Position numbers and translations under genes: made by a program
Notes under the pieces: generated by a model
What the model was told of the DNA's origin: nothing
Seen by the model: only the letters and a program-made list of their open reading frames with translations
Database searches by the model: none
Shown here: positions 52,185 through 61,202 of the stretch, piece after piece
How positions within the stretch are numbered: position 1 is the stretch's first letter
How the letters are laid out: the number at the start of each line of letters is the position of its first letter
DNA from: Rubripirellula tenax
GTDB lineage: Bacteria; Planctomycetota; Planctomycetia; Pirellulales; Pirellulaceae
Direction: 5' to 3'
NCBI RefSeq assembly: GCF_007860125.1
Contig: NZ_SJPW01000006.1
Coordinates: 367,844-431,843, forward strand
Length of the DNA stretch: 64,000 nt

Positions 52185-54047
52185 TTAAGCGACGGGCTTC
52201 TTCATGTAGGCCGTTTCGGCTGCGATATCGCTTCCATCCGGCACTGCGTCGCTGTTGATGTCGAACCATTCTTCTTCGAACTTCAAGTAGCCACCCTTGC
52301 CCGCATTGGCATTCTTGAGTGCCACGTTCGTGCCCAATGCGATGACCGCATCCCCCATGGCGACTTCGGGATAGCAGCGGGGATGGTTCTCTTTGTCAGG
52401 GTTGCGAATGCAGTAGGCCCAGTGCTCGATTTCTTCGCGATATCCGCGGCTGACGGGCCCCGAATCGGCAGCCTTCGCGATCGGTGCCGCGTAGTCTCCG
52501 CTCGCACTGGTATCGAGCGCGTAGCCACCGCCCTTTTTCGACACGCCGACTTTGCTGCTGGTGTCGCTGTCGCGGTAGAGCAGAACGTCGGTTTCCTTGT
52601 CTAACACCAAGGTTCCCTTCGTTCCCATCACGACTTCGCCCCAGCCGCCGAACCCGTTGCCGTTGATCGACGAGTACGTCACGACGACTTTCTTGTTCGG
52701 GTCATCGGAATAACCGGGGACGGGGCCCGATCGTTCCCACTCTTTCGACTTGTTCAGTGTCGACGCGGGGAAGTTGTCGATGGGGTCGAAATAGCCGACG
52801 TCAAAGTTCTTGCTGTACTCTGGGCCAGGGAATTCATACATGCAGTAGACATGGTCACCTACGCTGCGATCTTCCGGCATGATGTGCAATCCGCCGACTG
52901 CGTTGACGGTCAATGGATGGACCTTCTTGCCGTCGTCACGAAGCGAACTCAAGAAGATACTGACGGCGTCCAGTTGGTGACTGCCCAGTTCCGCCATCAA
53001 GCCGGCCCCGGTTCGGTCGAACAGGCGCCAACGATGCAATTCTTCCATCGCGGTGAAGACCTTGTCACCCATCGTGAAGTCTTCGTATCCGAATCGCTTG
53101 GGATCCACTTCTTTATCCGCGTCCCAGGCTTTGAACATCGCCAATTCGGCTTGTAAGGTAGCGATCTCGCCGGGATCCACCGCCGTTTTCAGTCGACCTT
53201 CGCGATTGCGGATATCGCCTGCGATCTTATCAAACATCTTTCCGCCGGCGCCCTTTTCGCCACCGGGAAGCGGCATCTTCCAGCTATCGGCGCCCGGCAA
53301 ATTGCCTCGGTGCCATTGGGCGCGGATGTGGTGGATCTGTCCGAGCAATCCCCAGCGGATCAGGTTGATCGCGTTGTCGTACTTGACGTTGTAGTGGCGT
53401 TGGTGACCTGTGGCCAAGTGAATCGGATTGCCGGCCGTATCTTTCAACTCGGCCGCCATCCGCGACATGACCTTGCACTGGGCAACGTTGTGGGCCATCA
53501 ACTTTTCGGTCAACACGTGTAAGCCACGCTCCATCGCAAGCGCCGCGACGGACGCATGCAACCAAAGCGGCAAGGCAATGATGACAGCTTCGATGTCGGG
53601 ATCATCCAAGCAGGCCATGATGCCACCGTTTTTACCGTCATACACTTTGACATTGCGACGGGCTTCGGCTTCATCTTTGTAGCCTGCAACGCTGATCAAA
53701 CCTGGGCGGCGACCGAGCGCCGATGGGCTGGACCAATCGCCGTGAAAGGCGCGGTGTTGCCCGAACGGTCGCATGTCACAGATTGCTTTGACGTCGACGT
53801 ATTCGGGGTTACAACCACCAATCAATACGTTGCCTTCGTCGCCGGTTCCGATGACCGCGATCCGTACCGGATCATTGACTTTTCCGTAACCGAAATAGGC
53901 TGCGCCCAGACCGGCGCCACTGACCGCACCGGCCGCAACGATTCCACGCAGGAAGTCGCGACGGTTGACGTCGTAGTAGCTGCCAACGGCAGAGTAGTAG
54001 TTGTGTTCACCAACTTCACGTTGATCGGCAGAGAGTTTATCAACCAT
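52185..54047 (-). CDS. Tat-exported Gfo/Idh/MocA-family oxidoreductase
   Basis: 620 residues. A twin-arginine signal NRRDFLRGIVAAGAVSGAG (about 28-46) shows export in folded form. The dinucleotide-binding start RIAVIGTGDEGNVLIGG carries the GxGxxG motif, and ADQ-type residues such as AVIIALPLWLHASVAALAME and HVLTEKLMAHNVAQCK follow; the family's EKP catalytic motif is EKL here. HLATGHQRHYNVKYDNAINL is the substrate-side segment. It ends with WFDINSDAVPD. The length exceeds the usual 350-450 residues because of an expanded C-terminal lobe with GDVRNREGRLK-like inserts. Such exported Gfo/Idh/MocA proteins are abundant in planctomycetes and are thought to process sugars from sulfated polysaccharides. 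It lies downstream of a DoxX gene on the same strand, 66 bases apart. Confidence 0.85.
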   Translation of the reverse strand: MVDKLSADQREVGEHNYYSAVGSYYDVNRRDFLRGIVAAGAVSGAGLGAAYFGYGKVNDPVRIAVIGTGDEGNVLIGGCNPEYVDVKAICDMRPFGQHRAFHGDWSSPSALGRRPGLISVAGYKDEAEARRNVKVYDGKNGGIMACLDDPDIEAVIIALPLWLHASVAALAMERGLHVLTEKLMAHNVAQCKVMSRMAAELKDTAGNPIHLATGHQRHYNVKYDNAINLIRWGLLGQIHHIRAQWHRGNLPGADSWKMPLPGGEKGAGGKMFDKIAGDIRNREGRLKTAVDPGEIATLQAELAMFKAWDADKEVDPKRFGYEDFTMGDKVFTAMEELHRWRLFDRTGAGLMAELGSHQLDAVSIFLSSLRDDGKKVHPLTVNAVGGLHIMPEDRSVGDHVYCMYEFPGPEYSKNFDVGYFDPIDNFPASTLNKSKEWERSGPVPGYSDDPNKKVVVTYSSINGNGFGGWGEVVMGTKGTLVLDKETDVLLYRDSDTSSKVGVSKKGGGYALDTSASGDYAAPIAKAADSGPVSRGYREEIEHWAYCIRNPDKENHPRCYPEVAMGDAVIALGTNVALKNANAGKGGYLKFEEEWFDINSDAVPDGSDIAAETAYMKKPVA

Positions 54048-54113
54048 GGGAAATACCTGGGATTAAGTAGCTGTATTGAGTTTGTTGTGTGGGGTGCTTG
54101 GAACGGACGAACT

Positions 54114-55076
54114 TCAAGCATCCGGGTCCGGCGCGTGCCAAAATTTTCGAATGATCAGGTGCAAAAAGAAGTCCAGTCCGGCGAACCTGCCGGCGCCCGT
54201 TCCCGCCAAGACCAAGCAAGCCATGCTTTCGATCAACTGGTAGTTGCTCGACTGCGGTCCCGTCGATGGCGGATATTGGCTTAGGAATACAGAACCGAGA
54301 AAACCAGCGGCGGCCAACGCGGCGACGGGCGTAAAGAGACCAAAAAGTAGGCACAAGCCGACCGCGATGTCGAAGTACGGAATGATCCCGTCAACAACGC
54401 TGGTATCGACACGAGCGGTTCGCGGCTTCGCCATTTTGAACATGGGGCGACCCTCGGATTGCTCGGACGTCGCTACGGCATTTTGAGCGATTTCGTAGCC
54501 CTCCCAAATCTCGTCGATTTGCTTGAGCGCCGACGACGCCTTGCTCGTCCATTCCTTGCGGATGGTGTCGCGTTGCCCACCTAGACTGGTGACGCCGTCG
54601 CGAAGCGTTTTTTCGCGACCCTGGGTTTCCAGAGTGGCGATTCGATCACGACCGAGTTCGTATTCTTCTAACTCGGCCGCATTTTCGTCGATCACCCAAT
54701 CGTATTGTTCAACCGCCTTGGCATAGTTCACCTGAGCTTGGCGTTTTTGAGCATCGTCGAAGCCGTAGTGGGCACCGACCTGATCGCGAAAGACGGCCCA
54801 GTAGTGCAGATTGGCTTGTTTGTTCAGCCGCAGTGCGCCGTCGGCATCCCAAACCATCTTTCGAAATTCGCCTGCCAGCGGACCTTTCGCGTTGGCGAAA
54901 AACGGTGCGGCACTCCAATTTCCGGCGTCTCGTTTTTCGACACCTTCGCTGTAAAAGTGCCAGCCGATGGAAATACGAAGTAGCACCAACATCGTGGCAG
55001 CGATCAGGCTGAGCAGACGTGGTGAGAGGCCCCAGCCGACGCAAAGACGAAGCGGGAAAAGGAGAAACTTACGCAC
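54114..55076 (-). CDS. DoxX-family membrane protein with large soluble insert
   Basis: 320 residues from GTG 55076 (ATG 54990 is another possible start, just ahead of the first helix). Helix 1 (LLSLIAATMLVLLRISIGWHF) carries the DoxX hallmark W-H-F-Y-S-E-G-V. A soluble stretch of about 160 residues (roughly 60-220) with coiled-coil-like helices (YAKAVEQYDWVIDENAAELE and SKASSALKQIDEIWEGYEIA) interrupts the usual four-helix DoxX bundle. Helices 2-4 follow: IIPYFDIAVGLCLLFGLFTP, VAALAAAGFLGSVFL and SMACLVLAGTGAGRFAGLDF. DoxX proteins are poorly defined, with links to quinone or sulfur redox chemistry. It precedes the Gfo/Idh/MocA gene, so an oxidation pathway at the membrane is plausible. Confidence 0.8.
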   Translation of the reverse strand: MRKFLLFPLRLCVGWGLSPRLLSLIAATMLVLLRISIGWHFYSEGVEKRDAGNWSAAPFFANAKGPLAGEFRKMVWDADGALRLNKQANLHYWAVFRDQVGAHYGFDDAQKRQAQVNYAKAVEQYDWVIDENAAELEEYELGRDRIATLETQGREKTLRDGVTSLGGQRDTIRKEWTSKASSALKQIDEIWEGYEIAQNAVATSEQSEGRPMFKMAKPRTARVDTSVVDGIIPYFDIAVGLCLLFGLFTPVAALAAAGFLGSVFLSQYPPSTGPQSSNYQLIESMACLVLAGTGAGRFAGLDFFLHLIIRKFWHAPDPDA

Positions 55077-55417
55077 GAAACGAAAAATCCGGTGCTAGGG
55101 GAAATGGAGGGTCGCGACGTCCAAACGCGGGCGTCTGCAATGGAGGCGTGATCGTCGCGAAATGGGGTCAACGTCTGGCGACTCTTCAGCGACGGGCAAC
55201 CCCTGTGACGAGAGTGCCTGTAAGGGACGCTTTGGGGTCTAGATCGGAGCGTTGCGGGTGGACTCGCAGTGTACACAATCTTCCACCAGATTCGCCACTA
55301 AGGTCACGTTTTCGGCGTAAAAGGAACGGCAATCTAGGGCTGCTTGTTCGGACCGGGCAAGAAACTTGGTTTGCGTCGTCAAAACGCCTTCGAAGTTATA
55401 AATTATTCAGAGGCCAA
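55077..55417. other. Intergenic region between DoxX and LRR genes
   Basis: 341 bases with no credible gene. The small open frames here (for example 55019-55558 on the plus strand) run antisense to the flanking genes. The promoter of the DoxX gene should lie here; none is obvious. Confidence 0.3.
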
Positions 55418-58384
55418 CTATTCTCTCAAAGCCCGACGCGCCCGATTGGAACGCGACGATTCGGTTTCAAAGCCAGTCAGGGCTCGAAATTTTTCCAGAT
55501 CAAGGCGTCCAGAATCCGCCGTGGTCGCGAATGGATCGAGCCTCCCTCCTACGCGTGACCGCCGCCGCCCTTGGGGCCGCATCGATTCCGGGGCGTCGTT
55601 GCGGTTGCGGCCATTCGATTCGGCGGCCAGGGCAAATTCGCTCGCCGCCGGGTCTGCCGCTTGATTGCGAATGATGTCTGAGGTGCTTAGTCGAAGACTT
55701 GATCGGAAGTCCCGCAAACGTCGGCCGACTTCATCCCTCAGGGATTCGTCAAACCAATCGGGCCCCGGATCTGACGATTCGCCGCCTGATTCCGCGATCG
55801 CTCCGTCGCCTTTCGAATCCCCATTTTTCGACTCGTGTGGTTCGTTTACCCCGCCCGGTTGGAACTTCCGATCGCCGTAGTCGATCGCGATGTTCGGATT
55901 GACTTTGAAAGCGTTTTGGACGGTTGCGGCGTCGACTTTGCAACCATGCATGATCAAACCCTTTAGGGTGGGCGAAGCAGCAGCCAAAGCAATGATTTGC
56001 TTTAACTCGGACGGATCGGCGGGACAGTACGAAACGTCCAAAAGTTCGAGTGACTCACCGGCCAAAAGTGACGCCACATCGTCTGCGCGGATGTTCACTT
56101 CGCGCAGCCGCAGTGCCGACAGTTGGCGCAGTTCTGCAAGTGCTTCCGCCGCCGGTTGATCCAAAGGAACCCGATTGAGTGACACCGAGCGTAGCGACGG
56201 TAGCTCGCTTAACCACGCAATCGTGTCCACGCCGACGCGGCTATCGTCCAGGTTGATTTCCCAAAGCGACCGCATCGACGTCCAACGGGAAGTGACATCG
56301 TCATCGATTTCGGCACCCGGAATCACCAGAACCGACAGCCGGCTGAATTCGCCGATGCGGTACAGCAATGACTTGGAAATCGCGGGATACGCGAGTGTCA
56401 GCTGATCGAGGTAAGGGCATTCCAAAAGTTCATTCACAATGGAATCGTTCACATGCTTCCCACCCGCGGCGAACCAACGCAAATCTCGTAAACCCGTAAC
56501 GATCGAATTGGACGGCCAAGGTTCAGCGATGGCTAAACCGCGCAGCGAACGAGCGTCGCGAATCTCAAAGGACTTCATCGGATGCTCGATGCGAAAGGAC
56601 GCGCCTAAATCCGGTTGTCCCGCCATGCGAAACGAATCAACTTTGCGAAGCGTGCTGACCTCGACACGCGTCAAAGTCTGTTCGCACGAAACGTTGACTT
56701 CTTCGAGGTTCTCGCCATTGATTCGAATCGCTTCCAAACGTGGGAATGTTCTTAAGAACCACGACAGATCGTCTCCCCTGATTTCACAACTTCCCAAACC
56801 AAATTCAACAATTTCGTTCATCGGCGCGAGTTCGCGGACTTGCTCGATTCTTAATGGGGACTCGATGAATTGCAGTCGACGGATGCCACGGTTCTTCGCC
56901 AGACTGGTCAAATCAACTTCATCCAACGGCAACCCAGCAAACACCACCTCGTGCGGTCCATCGCTTTCGCCGACTTGGTCAATCCAGTCTTGGCACCGAT
57001 CTTTTTCAACGAAATCTGTCAAAGTGTCGCCATACAGTGAAACCAGGTATGAGCCGATTTCAAGACTCTTCAGATTGGTAACGTTCTTGAATGAAAACGA
57101 TTCCAAGTCCTGCGCGAAACACTGAACTTTGGTCAGACTCGGCATGTCCTCGAGATGCAGTTGGACGTACCAGCCCAATCCAGGAATCCAAATGTTCTGC
57201 TCCATCATGAACTGATCCGGCGTAGTCTCGTCGCTGATTTGTTCAAGTAACGGAACGTTTCGCATGTGAAGCCGGTGTTTTTGCAAACGGTCGAGTCTTA
57301 ACTGCGTCAAGGATGGTAGATCGGCCAAACGGACTTCGAAAACTTCGTCGTTCGCAGCCAGCGTGTTGCGGTGCAGCAGCAGCGTCTCAAGCCGCGGCCA
57401 ACCCTCGATCTTCAGTGTTCCGCTTGTGCCCTTTGCCGGACGAGACAGCGTCAACCGAATCAATTCGGATGCCCATCCCGGCGTGCCAATGTCAGACGGT
57501 GCCAGATTCGTCTGTGAAAGATTGAGCGTGCGTAACCGTTTGATCGAATCAAGTCTTGCGAGCCCTTGGCTGTCCAAATCGGTTCGTGATAGATCGAGTT
57601 CAGCCAGCCAAGACAACTGCGTCACCAAATCCAACTTCTCGCTGGACAACGTTTGTCGCGTCATGCCCAGTGCATACAGAAATGGATTGCCCTTCAAGCC
57701 GGAAAGGGAAGGGCCGTCCATCGTTCCGCCGAAAAGTTCAAGGTGAACCAAGGTCGGCAACTCGCAAACTCGCCGCGCCAACCCCGATTCCGCGTCGATG
57801 CATTGCACTCTACGAATCCGCTGCAGCCAGCCATACAATCCACTGGGCAGTGTGTCGACAAGCGGTTCCGGAACCCAAGCCGACACCAGGCAATTACCAC
57901 TGAGCGTGATCTCGGTGATCAGTTTCTCGTGATGAACGGTCACCCAACGAAGATAGGCAATCGCCGACGCTGGAATCGTCACGATGAACGCCGCCAAAGC
58001 GATATCAAGAACGGCCTTCGTTCGCCGCGAGTTCGCGGACCTCTTGATTCGTCTCGCTCGAAAGATGGCTAACCAGAATACGACTCCCGTAATGCAAATG
58101 CCAAGCAGCGTGTTGACCAGCAAGCGAACGCCGGACCAGTATCGCTGCTGTCGCACGTCGTCGGCATCGACGTAGATCCAATACCGCAGCGGCCAACCCG
58201 CGATTGTCGGGTTGGTGTGATCCACGCTTCCCAAAATTCCGCTGAATTCCACCATCCCCAACCAATGGGGATTCAGTTCGATATATCGAAAGGGCAGATT
58301 CGTGGCAATAAATATCACCGCCACGATCGATGCCAAAACGAGACCGCCGAAAATGCTTTTTCGGTCGGTGCGTGCTGATTCCAT
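55418..58384 (-). CDS. Membrane protein with leucine-rich repeats
   Basis: 988 residues. Three predicted membrane helices stand at the start: IFGGLVLASIVAVIFIATNL (about 11-30), LLVNTLLGICITGVVFWLAIF (about 88-108) and LDIALAAFIVTIPASAIAYL (about 127-146). Then comes a long leucine-rich region of roughly 20 repeats with the spacing LxxLxLSxTxLxxxxLxxLxxL, for example LSWLAELDLSRTDL, LRTLNLSQTNL, LRQLSALRLREVNI and LELLDVSYCP. The C-terminal 100 residues are charged and low in hydrophobics (GRNRNDAPESMRPQGRRR). LRR parts bind proteins or glycans; this one probably projects from the inner membrane into the periplasm. No enzymatic motif. The gene is convergent with none and sits alone. Confidence 0.85.
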   Translation of the reverse strand: MESARTDRKSIFGGLVLASIVAVIFIATNLPFRYIELNPHWLGMVEFSGILGSVDHTNPTIAGWPLRYWIYVDADDVRQQRYWSGVRLLVNTLLGICITGVVFWLAIFRARRIKRSANSRRTKAVLDIALAAFIVTIPASAIAYLRWVTVHHEKLITEITLSGNCLVSAWVPEPLVDTLPSGLYGWLQRIRRVQCIDAESGLARRVCELPTLVHLELFGGTMDGPSLSGLKGNPFLYALGMTRQTLSSEKLDLVTQLSWLAELDLSRTDLDSQGLARLDSIKRLRTLNLSQTNLAPSDIGTPGWASELIRLTLSRPAKGTSGTLKIEGWPRLETLLLHRNTLAANDEVFEVRLADLPSLTQLRLDRLQKHRLHMRNVPLLEQISDETTPDQFMMEQNIWIPGLGWYVQLHLEDMPSLTKVQCFAQDLESFSFKNVTNLKSLEIGSYLVSLYGDTLTDFVEKDRCQDWIDQVGESDGPHEVVFAGLPLDEVDLTSLAKNRGIRRLQFIESPLRIEQVRELAPMNEIVEFGLGSCEIRGDDLSWFLRTFPRLEAIRINGENLEEVNVSCEQTLTRVEVSTLRKVDSFRMAGQPDLGASFRIEHPMKSFEIRDARSLRGLAIAEPWPSNSIVTGLRDLRWFAAGGKHVNDSIVNELLECPYLDQLTLAYPAISKSLLYRIGEFSRLSVLVIPGAEIDDDVTSRWTSMRSLWEINLDDSRVGVDTIAWLSELPSLRSVSLNRVPLDQPAAEALAELRQLSALRLREVNIRADDVASLLAGESLELLDVSYCPADPSELKQIIALAAASPTLKGLIMHGCKVDAATVQNAFKVNPNIAIDYGDRKFQPGGVNEPHESKNGDSKGDGAIAESGGESSDPGPDWFDESLRDEVGRRLRDFRSSLRLSTSDIIRNQAADPAASEFALAAESNGRNRNDAPESMRPQGRRRSRVGGRLDPFATTADSGRLDLEKFRALTGFETESSRSNRARRALRE

Positions 58385-58681
58385 CGAAACAAACTTCCCC
58401 TAAAAGTTCCAGCAATGGCGGTTGTAAGCGGTCGCCCATCGCCAACGATTAGCTTACCAGACAGTCGCCAGTTGGTGTTTCGACAGATGTCGCGACCACG
58501 AGCGCTCGATTGCCAATACGCATCAGGAATCTGCGGGTGTCGAAGAAGCGGCTCGGCTGCGCCGGTACCCGAGCATTGCAAGTGCCATTTGTGATCTGTC
58601 GGCTATGATGGAGATTAGAGTTGTGACACCGATTCACGAACGTTCATCCCTTTGCACCTCGACGCTTCAAGGTTTTTTGAT
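58385..58681. other. Divergent intergenic region upstream of the SelA-like gene
   Basis: 297 bases between the LRR gene (minus) and the SelA-like gene (plus). No repeated or palindromic structure stands out. In-frame codons upstream of ATG 58682 reach 58652 but have no start signal that I would trust. Confidence 0.25.
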
Positions 58682-60097
58682 ATGGCAATTCCTCCATGGA
58701 CCGTTGACTTGATCCGTCGCGGACTCAGCGACGTGGCACGTAAGGCGAGTCAGCCCGAGACGATCGAGCGGCTAAAGAATCAGGCGGGTGAGATTCTCCA
58801 GGATCTGCCCCAAACTGCCGCTCGCGGCATTGACGCGGTGATGCGATCCGCCGAATCGGGTAAAAAGTCTGTCCAACGCTGGACTCGCAAACACACAACC
58901 TTGGCGATTCCGATGTTGAACGCGACGGGTGTACTTTGCGATGCATCGGGGACGGGGGTGCCGCTTGACGACTCGATTCTGGAACTCGGATTCGAACTGC
59001 TTAGCGGCGACACCGTGACGGACGACGAATTGACTCAAAAACTTCAGCGGCGACTCGACCGGGCGATTCCCGGCGCGGATGAACATTCCGCTTTGGTCGC
59101 TCATCAGTTCGATGCCGCCATCGCGGCGATCGCGCTACTTGCAAGCGACGAGCGCCCGGTTGTTCTGCATCGCGGACACGCCATTCGCTTGCCAAGCGGT
59201 CGCGCTTTGCCGGCGGTCTTGGCCGACACGACGGCGAACCGAAGGGTCGTGGAAGTCGGCGGAATCAATCGCGTCGACGTTGCTGATTTTGCCGGACTTG
59301 CCTCGTGCGTTGTTGTGCTTGCCGATGACGGAAATCGCGGCGTCGAGTTGTTTGATTTCGAAACGTTGGCGGCGAAGTCCTCATCCGCCGGAAAGCAGGA
59401 TGCCATTCAAGTGGTGGTGTTGCCGGTCGGCACCGTCCGAGAATCGGGGAAAGCGGGACTCCCGTCTGCGGAATCGCTGTTAAACGCCGGTGCTGATCTA
59501 GTCGTGGTCGCCGGTGGTCCGCTTGCCAGCGGGCCGCCATGCGGTGTTCTAGTGGGTCGACGGGAATGTATCCAACGCATCCGACACCAAGAGGCGTGGA
59601 GGGCTTTGTCGGCGCCAGATTCGGTGACGGCGATGATGACCATGGCGATCGAGACTTCCGCAAACACGAACAACCTGATCGCGACGGCGTTGCCGACTCC
59701 GATGGATCGGCTTCTGACAACGGCGGAAGAGAATCTTCACGGTCGCGCGGAACGCTTGTCGACGCGTCTGCTCGGTAACGATCTGATCGCGAAGTGCGAA
59801 GTTGGGGCTGCGGAAGCGAAAATCACTGACGACGGTCGATGGAAAATCCCTTCGCGTCAGCTTCGCATTCGCCATCAACATTTATCGGCGCAAGATTGGG
59901 TGGATAAGCTAAGAGGCGACGTGCCGGCGGTATTCGCCAACGTCGACGGGGACGACTTGGTTCTGGATCTGCGCTGGATCGCTGCTGCTGACGACGCCAA
60001 GTTGGCGGACGCAATTTCTGGCCACGCTGTGGAACGCGATTCTGTGAAACGCGACGCTGCAAGTCAGGTGTCGAGCCAGCAGATGGGAGAAGTTTAA
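58682..60097 (+). CDS. SelA-like PLP-fold protein lacking the PLP lysine
   Basis: 471 residues from ATG 58682. It follows SelA / glucosaminate-lyase-like architecture: an all-helical head (WTVDLIRRGLSDVARKA), then MLNATGVLCDASGTGVPL, which matches the SelA motif NATG-x-x-x-H-T-N-L-G-R-A-P-L in position but has lost HTNLGR. The large domain contains EHSALVAHQFDAAIAAIALL. In SelA the PLP lysine lies in SGDKLLGGPQAG; the aligned stretch here is AGGPLASGPPCGVLVGR, with no lysine. The C-terminus DDLVLDLRWIAAADDAKLADAI agrees with the SelA end. So the fold seems kept but catalysis with PLP is doubtful. It may be a regulatory or structural relative. The next gene begins about 100 bases later on the same strand. 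Confidence 0.7.
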   Translation: MAIPPWTVDLIRRGLSDVARKASQPETIERLKNQAGEILQDLPQTAARGIDAVMRSAESGKKSVQRWTRKHTTLAIPMLNATGVLCDASGTGVPLDDSILELGFELLSGDTVTDDELTQKLQRRLDRAIPGADEHSALVAHQFDAAIAAIALLASDERPVVLHRGHAIRLPSGRALPAVLADTTANRRVVEVGGINRVDVADFAGLASCVVVLADDGNRGVELFDFETLAAKSSSAGKQDAIQVVVLPVGTVRESGKAGLPSAESLLNAGADLVVVAGGPLASGPPCGVLVGRRECIQRIRHQEAWRALSAPDSVTAMMTMAIETSANTNNLIATALPTPMDRLLTTAEENLHGRAERLSTRLLGNDLIAKCEVGAAEAKITDDGRWKIPSRQLRIRHQHLSAQDWVDKLRGDVPAVFANVDGDDLVLDLRWIAAADDAKLADAISGHAVERDSVKRDAASQVSSQQMGEV

Positions 60098-60199
60098 CGA
60101 TCGTGTGGATTGTAGTGATTACTACACCCGGTCGATGTCGATGAATGAACCAGACCTTTCGTCGTTTTTGTGTCCGCATTTCTATTTTGCTTGGAAAGG

Positions 60200-61156
60200 A
60201 TGATGAGCAAAAAAGATCCTCAGCCTAGCCGTCGATATCTGGACATGTGGGCACTGCCGGGAATGCACCCCAGCAACGTCGAAATTCTGCAGCAGATGAA
60301 GTCGGCGGACACCAACCACTTCACGACGCACATGGACACCGTCGGGACCGTTTCCGAACAGGATCCGAAGACCGGCGATTGGGAAAAGACCCACATGGTG
60401 GGCTTGCGCACCGACGTTTGGAAGCTCGACGGCGAAGAACTTGAAGACGCCCTCGGTGTGATGCAAGACCAGCGTCGCCAAGTCTTGAAAAAGGACATCA
60501 AGAAGTCCGGTCGACTGAGTGCGAAACAGCAAAAAGAGTTGGATGCACGCTTGGAATCTGACTCGGTGATGACGATGAAGTCGGGCGAGATCGAGAAACG
60601 CCGATTGATCCTGAAGCTGTTCAAGACATCGACCGAACGAGTGCGTTGGTGCGGAACAATCGAGCAAGTGACGACGACCGAAGTGCACAATTCGATCGGT
60701 TCACGCCGAAACTTATTGACGATGGTCGTCATGTTGCCTCGCAATGACCATGTCACCTATATCCAACAGAACCACCGGACGTTCCGCATTCCGTCTTTGT
60801 TTACGTTTGGTTTTTACGACGGGTCGCGAATGCACCACGTCACGATCAAACGTAAATGGGTATCGATCGGCGCGGACTTTGACGTCGAGTGTGACGGAAA
60901 CTCGATCGGCGAGATCGACGGCCGATTGTTTTCTTTCGGCGCCGACAGCTACGTCGATGTCGATGCTTGCGACCTGAGTGAAAACGTCGGCTTCGTGGAC
61001 TTGATGACGCTTTTCACCGCTAGCGTCGGTTATCACAAAGCCATGCGAAAGAGTGTCGACCGTCGCGTCAAAGCGGCGCTCAACGGCGAATCGCATTGCC
61101 ATCTGGTGTGCAACGAAGAACTTAGGTTGTTGCACAACGGACGCGCGGCGGCCTAA
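60200..61156 (+). CDS. Planctomycete-type hypothetical protein
   Basis: 318 residues from ATG 60200 (a second ATG follows at 60203; a GGAAAGG stretch lies directly upstream). An N-terminal helical part (YLDMWALPGMHPSNVEILQQ), a long charged helix (KKDIKKSGRLSAKQQKELDA) and a second half of beta strands (TMVVMLPRNDHVTYIQ, LFTFGFYDGSRMHHVTIKRK, VSIGADFDVECDGNSIGEI) are visible. No motif that I recognise, no signal peptide, no membrane helix. A terminal Arg/Ala-rich tail ends the protein. It follows the SelA-like gene and may be co-transcribed. I cannot name a function. Confidence 0.7.
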   Translation: MMSKKDPQPSRRYLDMWALPGMHPSNVEILQQMKSADTNHFTTHMDTVGTVSEQDPKTGDWEKTHMVGLRTDVWKLDGEELEDALGVMQDQRRQVLKKDIKKSGRLSAKQQKELDARLESDSVMTMKSGEIEKRRLILKLFKTSTERVRWCGTIEQVTTTEVHNSIGSRRNLLTMVVMLPRNDHVTYIQQNHRTFRIPSLFTFGFYDGSRMHHVTIKRKWVSIGADFDVECDGNSIGEIDGRLFSFGADSYVDVDACDLSENVGFVDLMTLFTASVGYHKAMRKSVDRRVKAALNGESHCHLVCNEELRLLHNGRAAA

Positions 61157-61193
61157 GTTGTGGCGGCTTACGTTGTGGCGGCTTACGTTGTGG
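61157..61193 (+). repeat. 15-bp tandem repeat after the hypothetical gene
   Basis: GTTGTGGCGGCTTAC is present at 61157-61171 and 61172-61186 with a partial third unit. It lies in the gap between convergent genes. The unit GTGGCGGCTTAC recalls the arm of the REP-like palindrome at 43756-43815. Confidence 0.7.
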
Positions 61194-61202
61194 GGAACGC
61201 CA

